From the NCBI GenBank assembly GCA_963701815.1, contig CAVPBN010000050.1:186001-250000 (forward strand): a stretch of DNA of 64,000 nt, read 5' to 3'. The notes beneath the pieces are model-generated. The model was given only the letters and a program-made list of their open reading frames with translations, searched no databases and had not been told where the DNA came from. The stretch is from AP-15 sp963701815. Lineage in GTDB: Bacteria > Pseudomonadota > Alphaproteobacteria > ATCC43930 > CGMCC-115725. Position 1 is the first letter of the stretch. The number at the start of each line of letters is the position of its first letter. Shown piece by piece: positions 38,213-47,341 of this stretch. The translations under genes and the position numbers were made by a program.

Positions 38213-38375
38213 TTGGGGGATCGTGCGGCCATTCCGGCCGCGGCGAAGGGTCTCGGAAGCAGCCGAAAGGTACGTTCCGGCGGTCGGTAGTCAGCGTCCC
38301 GACGGCGGAATATGATCCGCATAGAAGCCGCCGCACGCGATCCGTGACGTCGATAAACCCATCTCGAGGTCCCCC

Positions 38376-39188
38376 ATGCCGATCCATATCGAAGATCTCG
38401 AATACCTTCATTGCGCCGGCGCCCCGCTGCTCGCCCGGTTTTATCGCCCTGAAGGAAGCGGCCCGTTTCCGGCAATCCTCGAAGTGCATGGCGGTGCGTG
38501 GACCGCCGGCGACAGGCTCAACAACACCGCGATCGGCGAGCATGTCGCGGCCAACGGCATCGTCATGCTGTCGATCGATTTTCGGATGCCGCCGGCATTG
38601 CGCTATCCGGAGACTGTCGCCGAGGTCAATTTCGGTATCCGCTTTCTGAAAGCGAACGCCGCCAGGTTTGCCACCCGCGCCGAGCTGGTCGGCGGCCTCG
38701 GCACCTCGTCGGGCGGACATCTGCTGCTGCTCAACGCGCTGCGGCCGCGCGATCCCCGCTATGCGGCGCTGGAATTACCCGGCATCGACGCCAAGCTGCG
38801 CTTTGCGATCGCCTGCTGGCCGGTCGCCGATCCGCTCGCCCGCTACCGGGCGGTGATCGAGCGCGGCAACACCCGGCTCGCCGCCGCCCACGACCAGTTC
38901 TGGCCGTCGGAGGCGACAATGACCGAAGGCAGCCCGCAGTCGATCCTCGACCGCGGCGAGCCGGTCGAACTGCCGCCGGCATTGATCATGCAGGGCACCG
39001 CCGACGATAATCTGACGCCCGACATGGCGAAGAACTTCGCCGCCGCCTACACCCGCGCCGGAGGCGATATTGCGTTCCACCAGTTCGACGGCGAGCCGCA
39101 CGCGTTCATCGCCCGCGATCCGGCCTCGCCGAGCGCGCGCCGCGCACTCGGCCTGATCGTCGATTTCGTCCACCATCAAACCGGCTGA
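38376..39188 (+). CDS. Alpha/beta hydrolase (BD-FAE/esterase-like)
   Basis: 270 residues. Oxyanion motif VHGGAWTAGD, nucleophile elbow GTSSGGH, Asp in MQGTADDNLTPDM, and His in FDGEPHAFI make a complete triad. The ATG at 38376 follows GAGGTCC. Closely similar in layout to the hydrolase at 60785, so the two are probably paralogues. Likely a cytoplasmic carboxylesterase; substrate unknown. Intact. Confidence 0.88.
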   Translation: MPIHIEDLEYLHCAGAPLLARFYRPEGSGPFPAILEVHGGAWTAGDRLNNTAIGEHVAANGIVMLSIDFRMPPALRYPETVAEVNFGIRFLKANAARFATRAELVGGLGTSSGGHLLLLNALRPRDPRYAALELPGIDAKLRFAIACWPVADPLARYRAVIERGNTRLAAAHDQFWPSEATMTEGSPQSILDRGEPVELPPALIMQGTADDNLTPDMAKNFAAAYTRAGGDIAFHQFDGEPHAFIARDPASPSARRALGLIVDFVHHQTG

Positions 39189-39390
39189 AGCCCGCCGTTT
39201 CTTCCGCCTGACGTATCTCCGCTCCGGTGCGGGATGCGGCGCTAACGAGATGTCAGCTGGAAGATCGCGCCAATACCGGTGCCGGTATTGGCCCCTCGAT
39301 GGCGATGCTGTCGGTATTGCTTGTGCTGCCCAACACACCGCCGCCGGCCCCGGGAGTTTCAGTCGAGATATGCGGAAATGGGCGACGGGC

Positions 39391-40454
39391 TCAATCCAAC
39401 AGCCACGGCGCCGCACAGGCCTGGGCGATCTGGCGCACCTGATTCAACAGGCCGGGGCCGACCGGAATCCCGTCCTGCATGCGCCTGGCGGCATTCTGCC
39501 ATTGCGGATCGCCGGCGACCATGACCGGCTGGGCCGGATCGACCGGCTTTGTCGCCCGCAGATCGTTGCAGAACCGGCCGACATCGGCGGTGAAATCCTC
39601 GGGGTCGCGGAACAGCCCCGGATCGATCGCGATGAAGCAATGGCCGATGTCGTTGCCCTGCGGCTTCTTCATGTGCATCGGGTCGGTAATCAGGGTGGCG
39701 CCCGACAGGCACGCGCCGAGGATGTTGACCATGACGGCCAGCCCGTAGCCCTTGTAGCTCGAATTTTCCGGCGAGCCGCCGAGCGAGGTCAGAAATCCGC
39801 CCTTTTCGCGCGCCTCCAGCGGATCGGTGCTGGGCAGGCCGTTTTTGTCGAGCACCCAACCGGGCGGGCAGGGGAGGGCTTCGTTGGCCTTGTTGCGGAT
39901 GCGGCCGGCAGCGACCGTCGTCGTCGCCATATCGAGCAGAAAGGCGGTCCGTCCGCGGTCGGCGCGGCGAACGACCAGGGATCGGTGCCGAGTTTGGCTT
40001 CTTTGCCGAAAGTCGGCGCCACCTGGATGCTCGACGCGCTGGTGCAGGCCATGCCGATCAGCCCCGCCTTTGCCGCCATCAGGGTGTAATAGCCGGTGGC
40101 GCCGAAATGGGCCGAATTGCGCACCGCGGCGATCGCCATGCCGGCCGCTTTGGCCTTGTCGATCGCCACCTGCATCGCAAACTTTGCCGGAACATGGCCG
40201 AGCCCGCCATCGCCGTCGATCAGGGCCGAGACCGGCGTCTCTTTGATGATGCGGGGCCGGGCCTGCATGTTCGCGCGGCCGCTGCGGCGCAGCCGGTCAT
40301 AGCCCGGCAGCATCGACAGGCCGTGGCTGTCGACCCCGTGCAGATCGGCCCAGCCGAGGATGTCGGCGGTCGACTCGGCGTTGTCTTCGGGCATGCCCCA
40401 CGCCGATAGGATGGCTTTGAGCTGGGCATGATGCTTTTCGTAGGGTGCCGGCAT
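39391..40454 (-). CDS. Malate/L-lactate dehydrogenase family oxidoreductase (Ldh_2; one frameshift)
   Basis: About 354 residues when repaired. Family features are the N-terminal ADLHGVDSHGLSMLPGYDRL, GAVRNSAHFG-like VRNSAHFGATGYYTLMAA, and KLGTDPWSFAAPTADGPPF. The C-terminal part has DMATTTVAAGRIRNKANEAL and the SPENSSYKGYGLAVMVNILG segment. Frame shifts by -1 at the T run around 39941; one more T would give PPFLLDMATTTV. It lies 42 nt after the 2-hydroxyacid dehydrogenase, likely one operon. NAD(P)-dependent reduction of a 2-oxoacid is expected. Confidence 0.87.
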
Positions 40455-40496
40455 GAGTGTCTCCTTCGGTCGGCGCGCTGTCGGGCGCGCCGATCT

Positions 40497-41465
40497 CTAT
40501 ACCACCTGATTGCGCAATTGCTCTTCGCCGCGCCAGAGACGCTCCAGATTGTCGCGCAGGATTTCGATCACGTTGTCTTCGTAGCGGCGGGTTTCGCCCG
40601 CGGTGTGCGGGGTCAGCAGCACATGCTCCATTCCCCAAAGCGGCGAACTCGCCGCAAGCGGCTCCTCCGCCGTCACGTCGATGCCGGCGCCTGCGATATG
40701 GCGGGCGGCAAGCGCCTGGACGAGCGCCGCCTCGTCGACGACCCGGCCGCGAGCGACGTTGACGAGATGGGCGGAGGGTTTCATCCGTCCCAGCGCTTCG
40801 GCGTCGACGAGATTTTCGGTCTCCGCGGTCAGCGGACAGGTCAGCGCGACAAAATCGGCCTCGGGAAGCAGGCCCTTGAATTCGCCGATCGCGTGCACGG
40901 CGTCCGCCGCACCGCCGCCGTTGCTCGGATCGCGCCGCAGTCCGACGACGCGCATATCGAAGGCTTTGGCGAGCTGGGCGAGGCGTCCGCCGATCTGCCC
41001 CAGGCCGACGATAAGCAGCGTCTTGCCGCCGAGCTCGTCTTCCCGCCGGGACGGATCGCCGATCATGCCGCGCCAGACCCGTTTTGCCTGGTTGTCGCGT
41101 GCCTCGGGAAGCCGGCGGCTCAATGCCAGGATGAACGCCATCGCATGCTCCGCGACCGCCCGGGCGTTGACGCCGCGCGCGCCGGCGAGGCGGATGCCGC
41201 GCTTCGCCAGCTCGTCGCGAGGAAACTGGTCGGTGCCGGCGCCGATCGACTGAATGAAGCGGAGTTTATCCGCCTGATCGAGAAGGCCGTTCTGCCACAG
41301 GCCGGAGATCACCAGCACATCGGCTTCGCCCGCTCGCTTCTCCAAAGTCTCCGGATCGCGGACGGCGAAGCTCTCGATGCCGGTATCGAGGGCCGTAAAC
41401 CGCTCATGCAGCCGATACGCGACATGGGCGAAGCAGATGGTTAGCCTATCGGCGGCGGGAAGCAT
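40497..41465 (-). CDS. D-isomer-specific 2-hydroxyacid dehydrogenase
   Basis: 322 residues from the ATG at 41465 (GGAG upstream). The NAD-binding motif is LLIVGLGQIGGRLAQLA. Catalytic residues appear as Arg in NVARGRVVDEAALVQAL, Glu in DVTAEEPLAASSP and His in LLTPHTAGETRR. The partner Ldh_2-type gene downstream belongs to an unrelated fold with a related reaction (2-oxoacid/2-hydroxyacid), suggesting both act on one substrate or its two stereoisomers; this is inference. Confidence 0.9.
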   Translation of the reverse strand: MLPAADRLTICFAHVAYRLHERFTALDTGIESFAVRDPETLEKRAGEADVLVISGLWQNGLLDQADKLRFIQSIGAGTDQFPRDELAKRGIRLAGARGVNARAVAEHAMAFILALSRRLPEARDNQAKRVWRGMIGDPSRREDELGGKTLLIVGLGQIGGRLAQLAKAFDMRVVGLRRDPSNGGGAADAVHAIGEFKGLLPEADFVALTCPLTAETENLVDAEALGRMKPSAHLVNVARGRVVDEAALVQALAARHIAGAGIDVTAEEPLAASSPLWGMEHVLLTPHTAGETRRYEDNVIEILRDNLERLWRGEEQLRNQVV

Positions 41466-41594
41466 GGACCCACTCCGTTCGTGACGCAACCGGGCCCAAC
41501 CGCCCGTCGCTGACCCGACCCATTATACCGGCAGCGGCAACCGGCCTCGTTTCGTTCTTGCGTCGGCTCGCCTTGTGATATCATCGACGGCGGC

Positions 41595-42692
41595 ATGTCG
41601 CACCCTATCGAATCGGCGCCCGCTATCCGCCGCATCATCCACATCGACATGGACGCCTTCTATGCGTCGGTGGAGCAGCGCGATGATCCGGCGCTGCGCG
41701 GCGTCCCGGTCGCCGTCGGCGGCGGCGGACCGCGGGGTGTGGTGGCTGCCGCGAGTTACGAGGCGCGCAAATTCGGCGTGCACTCGGCAATGCCCTCGGT
41801 CACGGCCCGGCGCAAATGCCCCGAACTGGTGTTCGTGCCGCCGCGCTTTGATGTCTATCGAGCGGTGTCGCGGCAGATCCGTGCGATCTTTGCGCGCTAT
41901 ACGCCGCTCATTCAGCCGTTGTCGCTCGACGAGGCCTATCTCGATGTGACCGTGCCGTTGGTCGATCGGGGTTCGGCGACTGCGATTGCGGAGGAAATCC
42001 GGGCCGCCATCCGCCGGGAGACGGGGCTGACCGCCTCGGCGGGGGTGTCCTACAACAAATTCCTGGCAAAGCTGGCGTCGGACCATCGCAAGCCCGACGG
42101 GTTGTTCGTCGTCACCCCGAAAATGGGGCCGGACTTTGTAGCGGGGTTGCCGGTAGGCAAATTCCATGGCGTCGGGCCGGTCACGGCGGCGAAGATGAAG
42201 AATCTCGGCATCGAGACCGGGCTCGACCTGAGAGGGCAGGCGCGAGAGTTTCTGACGGCGCAATTCGGCAAGGCGGGCGATTACTTCTATCACCTCGCAC
42301 GAGCGGAGGACGACCGGCCGGTGGTGGCCGATCAGCCGCGCAAGTCGCTCGGTACCGAGACCACCTTTGTGCACGACCTTGTGGCGTGGGAAGACGTAAT
42401 GCCGGCGCTCGAGCCCCTGTTCGCGCAGCTGTGGGCGGCATACAGCCGGCACGGCATGACCGCGCGGACCGTGACGGTAAAGGTCAAGTACGCCAACTTC
42501 CAGCGGATCACGCGCAGCCGATCGTTTGGCGAGGCGCTCGCGTCGCGGGCGATCATCGAGCAGACCAGCCTCGACCTTCTTCAACCGCTTTTCCCGCCGG
42601 CGCGAGGCGTGCGGCTGCTCGGGGTCACGCTGTCGAACTTCGATGCGGTGACCGTCGCCGAAAACCGCCAGCCGGCGCTCGCCCTGCCGTAG
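41595..42692 (+). CDS. dinB: DNA polymerase IV (Y-family)
   Basis: 365 residues. Catalytic metal ligands are Asp18 in IIHIDMDAFYASVEQ and Asp112/Glu113 in PLSLDEAYLDVTV. The palm/finger segments GVVAAASYEARKFGVHSAMP and the HhH region FHGVGPVTAAKMKNLGI are typical, followed by a little-finger domain. Performs error-prone translesion synthesis. It stands alone and ends in ALALP without a clear beta-clamp-binding QLxLF tail, so clamp binding may use another site. Intact. Confidence 0.95.
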   Translation: MSHPIESAPAIRRIIHIDMDAFYASVEQRDDPALRGVPVAVGGGGPRGVVAAASYEARKFGVHSAMPSVTARRKCPELVFVPPRFDVYRAVSRQIRAIFARYTPLIQPLSLDEAYLDVTVPLVDRGSATAIAEEIRAAIRRETGLTASAGVSYNKFLAKLASDHRKPDGLFVVTPKMGPDFVAGLPVGKFHGVGPVTAAKMKNLGIETGLDLRGQAREFLTAQFGKAGDYFYHLARAEDDRPVVADQPRKSLGTETTFVHDLVAWEDVMPALEPLFAQLWAAYSRHGMTARTVTVKVKYANFQRITRSRSFGEALASRAIIEQTSLDLLQPLFPPARGVRLLGVTLSNFDAVTVAENRQPALALP

Positions 42693-42713
42693 CGGGCGGG
42701 CGCGACAACCCGG

Positions 42714-43799
42714 TCAGGGGGCGGTGATGCGGTAGACGCGCGCCGCGGTGCCGCTGTAGAGCGCCGTCTTTTCGGCCGGCGACATGCCGGCGCTGATGCG
42801 CTTGAACGCATTCCACAGCTCGGCGTAGCCGCCGGATTGCTTGTCGGGCGGGAAATTGCTCTCGAACATGCAGCGGTCAGGGCCAAAGGCTTCGATGCAA
42901 GGCTCGATATACATGCGCCAGGCGGCGGCAAGGTCTTCGGATGACGGCGGTATTTCGCGCTCGTGAAAGTCGAAGCCGAACGAGGTCATGCCGACGCCGC
43001 CGAGCTTGACGACGACGTTCGGGCATTTGGCCAATTCGGCGATGTCCTTCTTCCAGCCGGCTAGGATCTCCTGCGGCGGCCCGAATAGGGGCCGACGCCG
43101 AGGACGCCGCCGACATGATTGAGGATGATCGTCGTCTCGGGAAAGGCGCGGGCGAGGTCGATCGCATCGGCCAATTGCGGATGGTACTGCCACGATTCGA
43201 AGCTGAGGCCGAGCGGGGCGAGCTGGGCGAAGCCCTCGCGGAATTTGGCGTCGCGCACCAGATGCGGCGGCACGACCCGGGTTGCGAACTTTTGGATCGC
43301 CTCGTTGCCGTCCCACGAGACGCCGTGGCGGATGCCGCGAAAACGCCCGCCGCCGACCCGGATCTCGGCTTCCAATACCTCGCGCACGCGGGCGCCGAGG
43401 GTCAGATCGGCGTGGCCGACGATCGCCTCGGCGACGCGGCACGGGCCGTAGCCGCCCGACGCGCTCATCGCCGCGATGCCGTTGACGAATTCGACCTCGC
43501 CGACCGGCGCCATCTCGGCCGGGCCGTCTTTGCGGTACATCGAGCGGCATTCGAGAAACACGGTCGAGACGATGTTGTGGGCGTTCGCAGAACCAGAGTT
43601 GGCGCCGATGTCGGTCGAGCAGTTCCGGCAGCAGGTAGCGCCCGCGCTGCGGCGTCTCCCAGAAATGATGGTGCGGATCGATGATCGGCAGATCCGGCTC
43701 CAGCGCCGCCTCCGTCGGCCGCTTGGCCAGCCACGCCTTCAACCCGGCGTCGTTGCGGTAGGCAAGGCCCGCATACTCGCCCCTCGCATCCCCAGTCAT
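42714..43799 (-). CDS. Amidohydrolase family protein (amidohydrolase_2; two compensating frameshifts)
   Basis: About 361 residues. The metal-binding HxH is in PIIDPHHHFWETP near the N-terminus. The C-terminal region has KLGGVGMTSFGFDFHE and CMFESNFPPDKQSGGY with the final Asp, as in 2-pyrone-4,6-dicarboxylate lactonase-like amidohydrolases. Between about 43618 and 43078 the correct sequence runs in another frame (VFLECRSMYRKDGPAEMAPV through FPETTIILNHVGGVLGVGP). So a +1 change near 43618 is balanced by a -1-type change near 43078. Likely a lactone or ring-cleavage-product hydrolase. A degenerate copy of its 5' end lies at 44872. Confidence 0.83.
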   Translation of the reverse strand: MTGDARGEYAGLAYRNDAGLKAWLAKRPTEAALEPDLPIIDPHHHFWETPQRGRYLLPELLDRHRRQLWFCERPQHRLDRVSRMPLDVPQRRPGRDGAGRRGRIRQRHRGDERVGRLRPVPRRRGDRRPRRSDPRRPRARGIGSRDPGRRRAFSRHPPRRLVGRQRGDPKVRNPGRAAASGARRQIPRGLRPARPARPQLRIVAVPSAIGRCDRPRPRLSRDDDHPQSCRRRPRRRPLFGPPQEILAGWKKDIAELAKCPNVVVKLGGVGMTSFGFDFHEREIPPSSEDLAAAWRMYIEPCIEAFGPDRCMFESNFPPDKQSGGYAELWNAFKRISAGMSPAEKTALYSGTAARVYRITAP

Positions 43800-44414
43800 G
43801 TCACCCCCTCAGAGCCCTATCGCTGGCGTTATCGTCATTCCCGCGCAGACGAGAATCAAGAGCGCTGGGGCCAACCCCTCGCCGGCAAGCCCACCTGTTC
43901 TCCCTGTTTCATCCGATCGAGATCCGGCGACAGCAACTCCTTCATCGCAAAACACGCACCCGCCGACGGCGCCGATGCCCGCGAGTTTACCCCAAGCGCC
44001 GCCGGCTCAGGGTTCGCCGATGCCTGCCGAAACCGGTTTTCTGGACCGGGAATAGGACGGGGCAAGGCAATCGCGCGACCGGCACGTGAGGCCTCCGATG
44101 GCCGTAGTTTCGATAAAGAGTGTCTGCATGTGTGTTCTCATACGTTCGATTAAGGCTCCCGCGCCGCTTGAGGAGACAGAGCGACCGGTAATGCCCCTGA
44201 GCCGTCATTCGCGATCACACCGTTGAAAATGCCGGATCGGGTGGCGAGCTGCCGTCCCCGATTTGGCCGGCCTTCGATGCCCATGCCTCAACAGCGGTCA
44301 TTCGCCTGCCTGCCGCGCCTATTTCAACGCTTCCGCTGGCAGGCCGAAGGGTAGAGCGATATCGTCTCGAACCAATCGGCGAATATCCCAATCGAACAGA
44401 GGAGGTTTGGTCCG
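43800..44414. other. Gene-poor region with a dispersed-repeat fragment
   Basis: About 600 nt with no gene that I can support. At about 43831-43860 it contains GTCATTCCCGCGCAGACGAG, half of a palindromic repeat common in proteobacterial intergenic DNA. A weak minus-strand frame (44065-43856) lacks a ribosome-binding site and family resemblance. Confidence 0.5.
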
Positions 44415-44866
44415 ATGAAGCTCCGGTGGTTGCCAGTGCGGAGCGCTCCGCTACGAGATCACCCAAGCGCCCTACATGGTCTACACCTGTCACTGCACGG
44501 ACTGCCAACGCATGACCAGCAGCGCGTTCTCGATGGCGATCGTGCTTCAGGCTGACGCTTTTCGCCTTGTTGCGGGGGAGCCGCGCGTAATCGAGCGCAC
44601 AGCTGACAGCGGACGTGTGACAACCCGCTGGGTATGTCCGGAATGCGGGTCGTCGGATCTCCCCCGGCCCAAGGCCTGGCTCCACCGTTCGGAACGTGCG
44701 AGCCGGCACCCTGGACGACACCTCGTGGCCGCGTCCGACTGTGCATTTCTGGACCCGCAGCAAGCAGCCTTGGGTAGTGCTCCCGGAGGGTGCGCAGAAC
44801 TTCGAGACACAACCGGCGGACATGATGGGCTTCCTCTACTCGTCGGCTGGCGGTCGGCAATGCTGA
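44415..44866 (+). pseudogene. GFA-family (CENP-V/GFA zinc) protein, frameshifted twice
   Basis: With two frame corrections this gives a GFA-domain protein of about 150 residues: GGCQCGALRYEITQAPYMVY, CHCTDCQRMTSSAFS, TRWVCPECGSW, and a C-terminal VRAGTLDDTSWPRPTVHFW. The paired CxC/CxxC cysteines bind zinc in this family (glutathione-dependent formaldehyde-activating enzyme homologues). A +1 change occurs near 44425, just after the start, and another near 44650. An AGGAGG site precedes the ATG. Either a decayed gene or two read errors; the surrounding patch is full of remnants. Confidence 0.75.
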
Positions 44867-44871
44867 ATTCC

Positions 44872-45060
44872 GGTTCGAGACGATGTTGCGGGCGTTTGCA
44901 GAAACAGAGTTGGCGCCCGATGCGGCTGAGCAGCTGCGGCGGCAGATACCGCCCGCAGCTGCGAGCGGCTCGCAGAAATGATTGTGCGGATCGATGATCG
45001 GCAGCGCCGCTTCGCGTGGCCGCTTGGCCAGCCGACGCCTTCGAACTCGGACGTCGAGCG
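44872..45060 (-). pseudogene. Degenerate duplicate of the amidohydrolase 5' region
   Basis: This segment aligns base by base, with indels, to the N-terminal coding part of the amidohydrolase at about 43565-43750. Shared stretches include TCGAGACGATGTTG, CAGAGTTGGCGCC, GTGCGGATCGATGATCGGCAG and GGCCGCTTGGCCAGCC. It lacks a start and the rest of the gene and is not translatable. A remnant of a tandem paralogue on the same strand. Confidence 0.8.
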
Positions 45061-45206
45061 TTGGGCGAGCGCAAATTATCGGTCATGCCGGCGATAGCGC
45101 TACTCGACCGCATTGAGCGCCTGGGGCCGATGTCCTCCAGCCGGCCGGCAAGGAAGCTCGCCGGCCTTTACCGATCCGAGACCGGTGCTGGCAGCCTCGA
45201 GTCGTT

Positions 45207-45531
45207 TCACGACCGGCATAACGCGCCTAGGGAGCGCCGCTGCCGGATCGGGCGGGTCATGCGTGCGCCGTGGAAGCACGCGATCACTTGCAGGTTGCCG
45301 CCAACGATCCGAAAAAACAGCGCGTACGGAAAACGCCGGCACCGGGCGCGGCGGCACATCTCATGTGAGACCACTGGAAAACTGCTGGGGCGCCGCGGCG
45401 ATCCGCGCAAGGAACGTTCTCGACCTGCCGCAATGAAGCGATCAGACAAGCTCCGTATTGCGGGCGGCATACCAATCTCGCGCTTCAATCAGCTCAGCCC
45501 GTGCAGCGGCGCTAAAGACAACTGACGGCAC
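45207..45531 (-). pseudogene. RelE/ParE-type toxin, degenerate
   Basis: Piecing frames together from a GTG at 45531 gives SVVFSAAARAELIEARDWYA, then RTFLARIAAAPQQF, PVVSHEMCRRARCRRFPYAL and FFRIVGGNLQVIACFHGAR. This is a recognisable ParE-family toxin. The frame breaks at least three times (near 45460, 45430-45380 and 45260), including an in-frame stop near 45459. The number of lesions exceeds the local error rate, so it is probably a true pseudogene. Its 5' end overlaps the antitoxin frame by 20 nt. Confidence 0.7.
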
Positions 45532-45740
45532 GCTCAGCGCCGCTGTCGGAACTAGACGTAAGCTGATCCCACGAAATGCTTTGTTCCCGGTCCTGCTCGA
45601 ACCCGGCGATGCGCCGGTCGAGTTCGGCTCGTTGGGCCTCAGTCACCGGAACGTCCTTGTCGTCGAGGCTCTCCCAAAGGGCCCCGATCAGGTCGAGCCT
45701 CTGGCACGGCGAGAGTCGGGCCAGCTCGGATGTTAAGTCA
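45512..45740 (-). pseudogene. Addiction-module antitoxin (PF09720-like), start not found
   Basis: An open frame reads ELARLSPCQRLDLIGALWES, LDDKDVPVTEAQRAELDRRI and a C-terminal EQDREQSISWDQLT, stopping at TAG 45512. This fits the putative addiction-module antitoxin family that pairs with RelE/ParE toxins. No ATG or GTG lies in frame upstream before a stop, so the 5' end appears damaged. It overlaps the toxin by 20 nt, the usual coupling. Confidence 0.68.
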
Positions 45741-45860
45741 CTACATGCCGAACAGGATGGCGAGCGTCAAGGATCGCCCGTCAACAAGCCTTCCGACCGG
45801 GCCGTCTACGGTGACGGGAACCGCGCACATATGGCTGTTTCCGGCGGCTGATCCTCGGGT

Positions 45861-47051
45861 CTACTCCGCCGCAACGCGAACGGCGGCGTTGGTGTCGCGG
45901 AAGGCCGGGATCACTTCCTTGGCGAACCGGTCGAGGTCTTCGAGCTGGATGTCGAGCGGCGTGCCGAGCGGGGTGGCGCAGATCACGCGGTCGATGCCGG
46001 GATAGCGCTTCTCGACCGCCTTGAGCTGCTCGACGATGTCCTCGGGTCGGCCGGCGAGAAAGCCGCCGGCCTTTGCCGCATCCTCGATCGTCGGCAATTT
46101 TGTCGCGCCGGCGAGCTTCGGGTCGCGCATCGCCGCGATCTGCTCGTCGGTCAATGCCCGGACCAGGCGCAATTCGCCGAACATCTTCATGTTCTCTTCG
46201 TAATGCGGGGCGGCCTCGCGGATCGCCTGCTCGCGAGAGGGCGCGATGTGGAACTGGTAGCCGAGCGCCAGCCGCTCGCCGAGTTCGAGCTTGATGCCGC
46301 GCCGGGCGTAGGCCGCCTGGAAGCCGAGCATGTGCCGCTCGACCGCACCCCCTTCGGCCGAGCCGCCGCCGATCACGCCGCAAATGCCGTGCTTGGCCAT
46401 GAAATCGAAGGCGCGCTCCGAGCCCGATTGGATCGGCTGCCAGCATTCGACCGGCAACCGCTCCGGCGCCGGCACCAGGGTGATCTCCTTCAGCGTATAG
46501 CCGCGATACGGCACCTCCGGCGGGATCGTGTAGAACTTGCCCTTGTGCGAGAACGGTTTGCCCTCGAACGCCTTGAACAGGATGTCGACGCCTTCCTCGA
46601 AGATCTCGCGGTTGGCGGTCTGGTCCATCAACGGCGAGCCGAAGCTTTCGACCTCGCGGGTGTGGTAGCCGCGCGCGACGCCAAAGATTACCCGGCCGCC
46701 GGTCAGGATGTCGGCCATCGCATAGTCTTCGGCCAGCCGCAGCGGATGCCACATCGGCACGACGTTGAAACCGCAGCCGATCCTGATGTTCCGGGTCACG
46801 CCGCACAAATGCATCGCCATCATCAACAGGTTCGGGATCAATTCCGTCCCTTCGGGCTGGAAATGATGCTCGGCCATCCAGAACGTGTCGAAGCCGCGCT
46901 CGTCCATGCACTTGGCGTAAGCCACGACCTTGTGCATCGCCTTCGCCAACTCCTCTTTCGAATAGCGGCGGTCGTTGATCGGCGTGCCGGTGTAGCCGAG
47001 GTCCTCCATGTCGGCGGTGCCGTAATAGGAGCTGTCGAATTTTGTGATCAT
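45861..47051 (-). CDS. LLM class flavin-dependent oxidoreductase
   Basis: 396 residues from the ATG at 47051, preceded by GAGGGA; a GTG 12 nt further upstream is less likely. Signatures are MDERGFDTFWMAEHHFQPEG, IRIGCGFNVVPMWHPLRLA and MADILTGGRVIFGVARGYHT. It shares the HHFQPEG motif with the LLM enzyme at 16357, so the two may be paralogues. The C-terminal segment AGRPEDIVEQLKAVEKRYPG is typical. No flavin reductase gene is adjacent. Intact. Confidence 0.92.
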   Translation of the reverse strand: MITKFDSSYYGTADMEDLGYTGTPINDRRYSKEELAKAMHKVVAYAKCMDERGFDTFWMAEHHFQPEGTELIPNLLMMAMHLCGVTRNIRIGCGFNVVPMWHPLRLAEDYAMADILTGGRVIFGVARGYHTREVESFGSPLMDQTANREIFEEGVDILFKAFEGKPFSHKGKFYTIPPEVPYRGYTLKEITLVPAPERLPVECWQPIQSGSERAFDFMAKHGICGVIGGGSAEGGAVERHMLGFQAAYARRGIKLELGERLALGYQFHIAPSREQAIREAAPHYEENMKMFGELRLVRALTDEQIAAMRDPKLAGATKLPTIEDAAKAGGFLAGRPEDIVEQLKAVEKRYPGIDRVICATPLGTPLDIQLEDLDRFAKEVIPAFRDTNAAVRVAAE

Positions 47052-47341
47052 CGGGTCCCTCACTCCGCTGAGCGGCGTTGCTTCGCTGCCGCGACTTCAT
47101 GCCGTCTGGCCGGGGAGTGTTCCACGCAGGTCCGCGAATGACAACCTCCGGCCTGGCGCGATCTCGGTTTACCCCGGCGGATCGGATTGCTCGCTGAAGC
47201 GAATCAACCCTCTGGGCGACGCCCAGGCGCGGGCGGTCGGCGGCCGGTGCTGTCCCACGGCAGCTGCAATCACTACATAATTGCGCAGAACTGTAGCAAT
47301 GTGCCGCGATCGCGCTTTATCCAACGCGGCCGGGAGGGGTC

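Noticed and set aside
43856..44065. A 69-codon minus-strand frame in the gap after the amidohydrolase.
   Set aside because: No ribosome-binding site, no family resemblance, and it overlaps a dispersed-repeat fragment.
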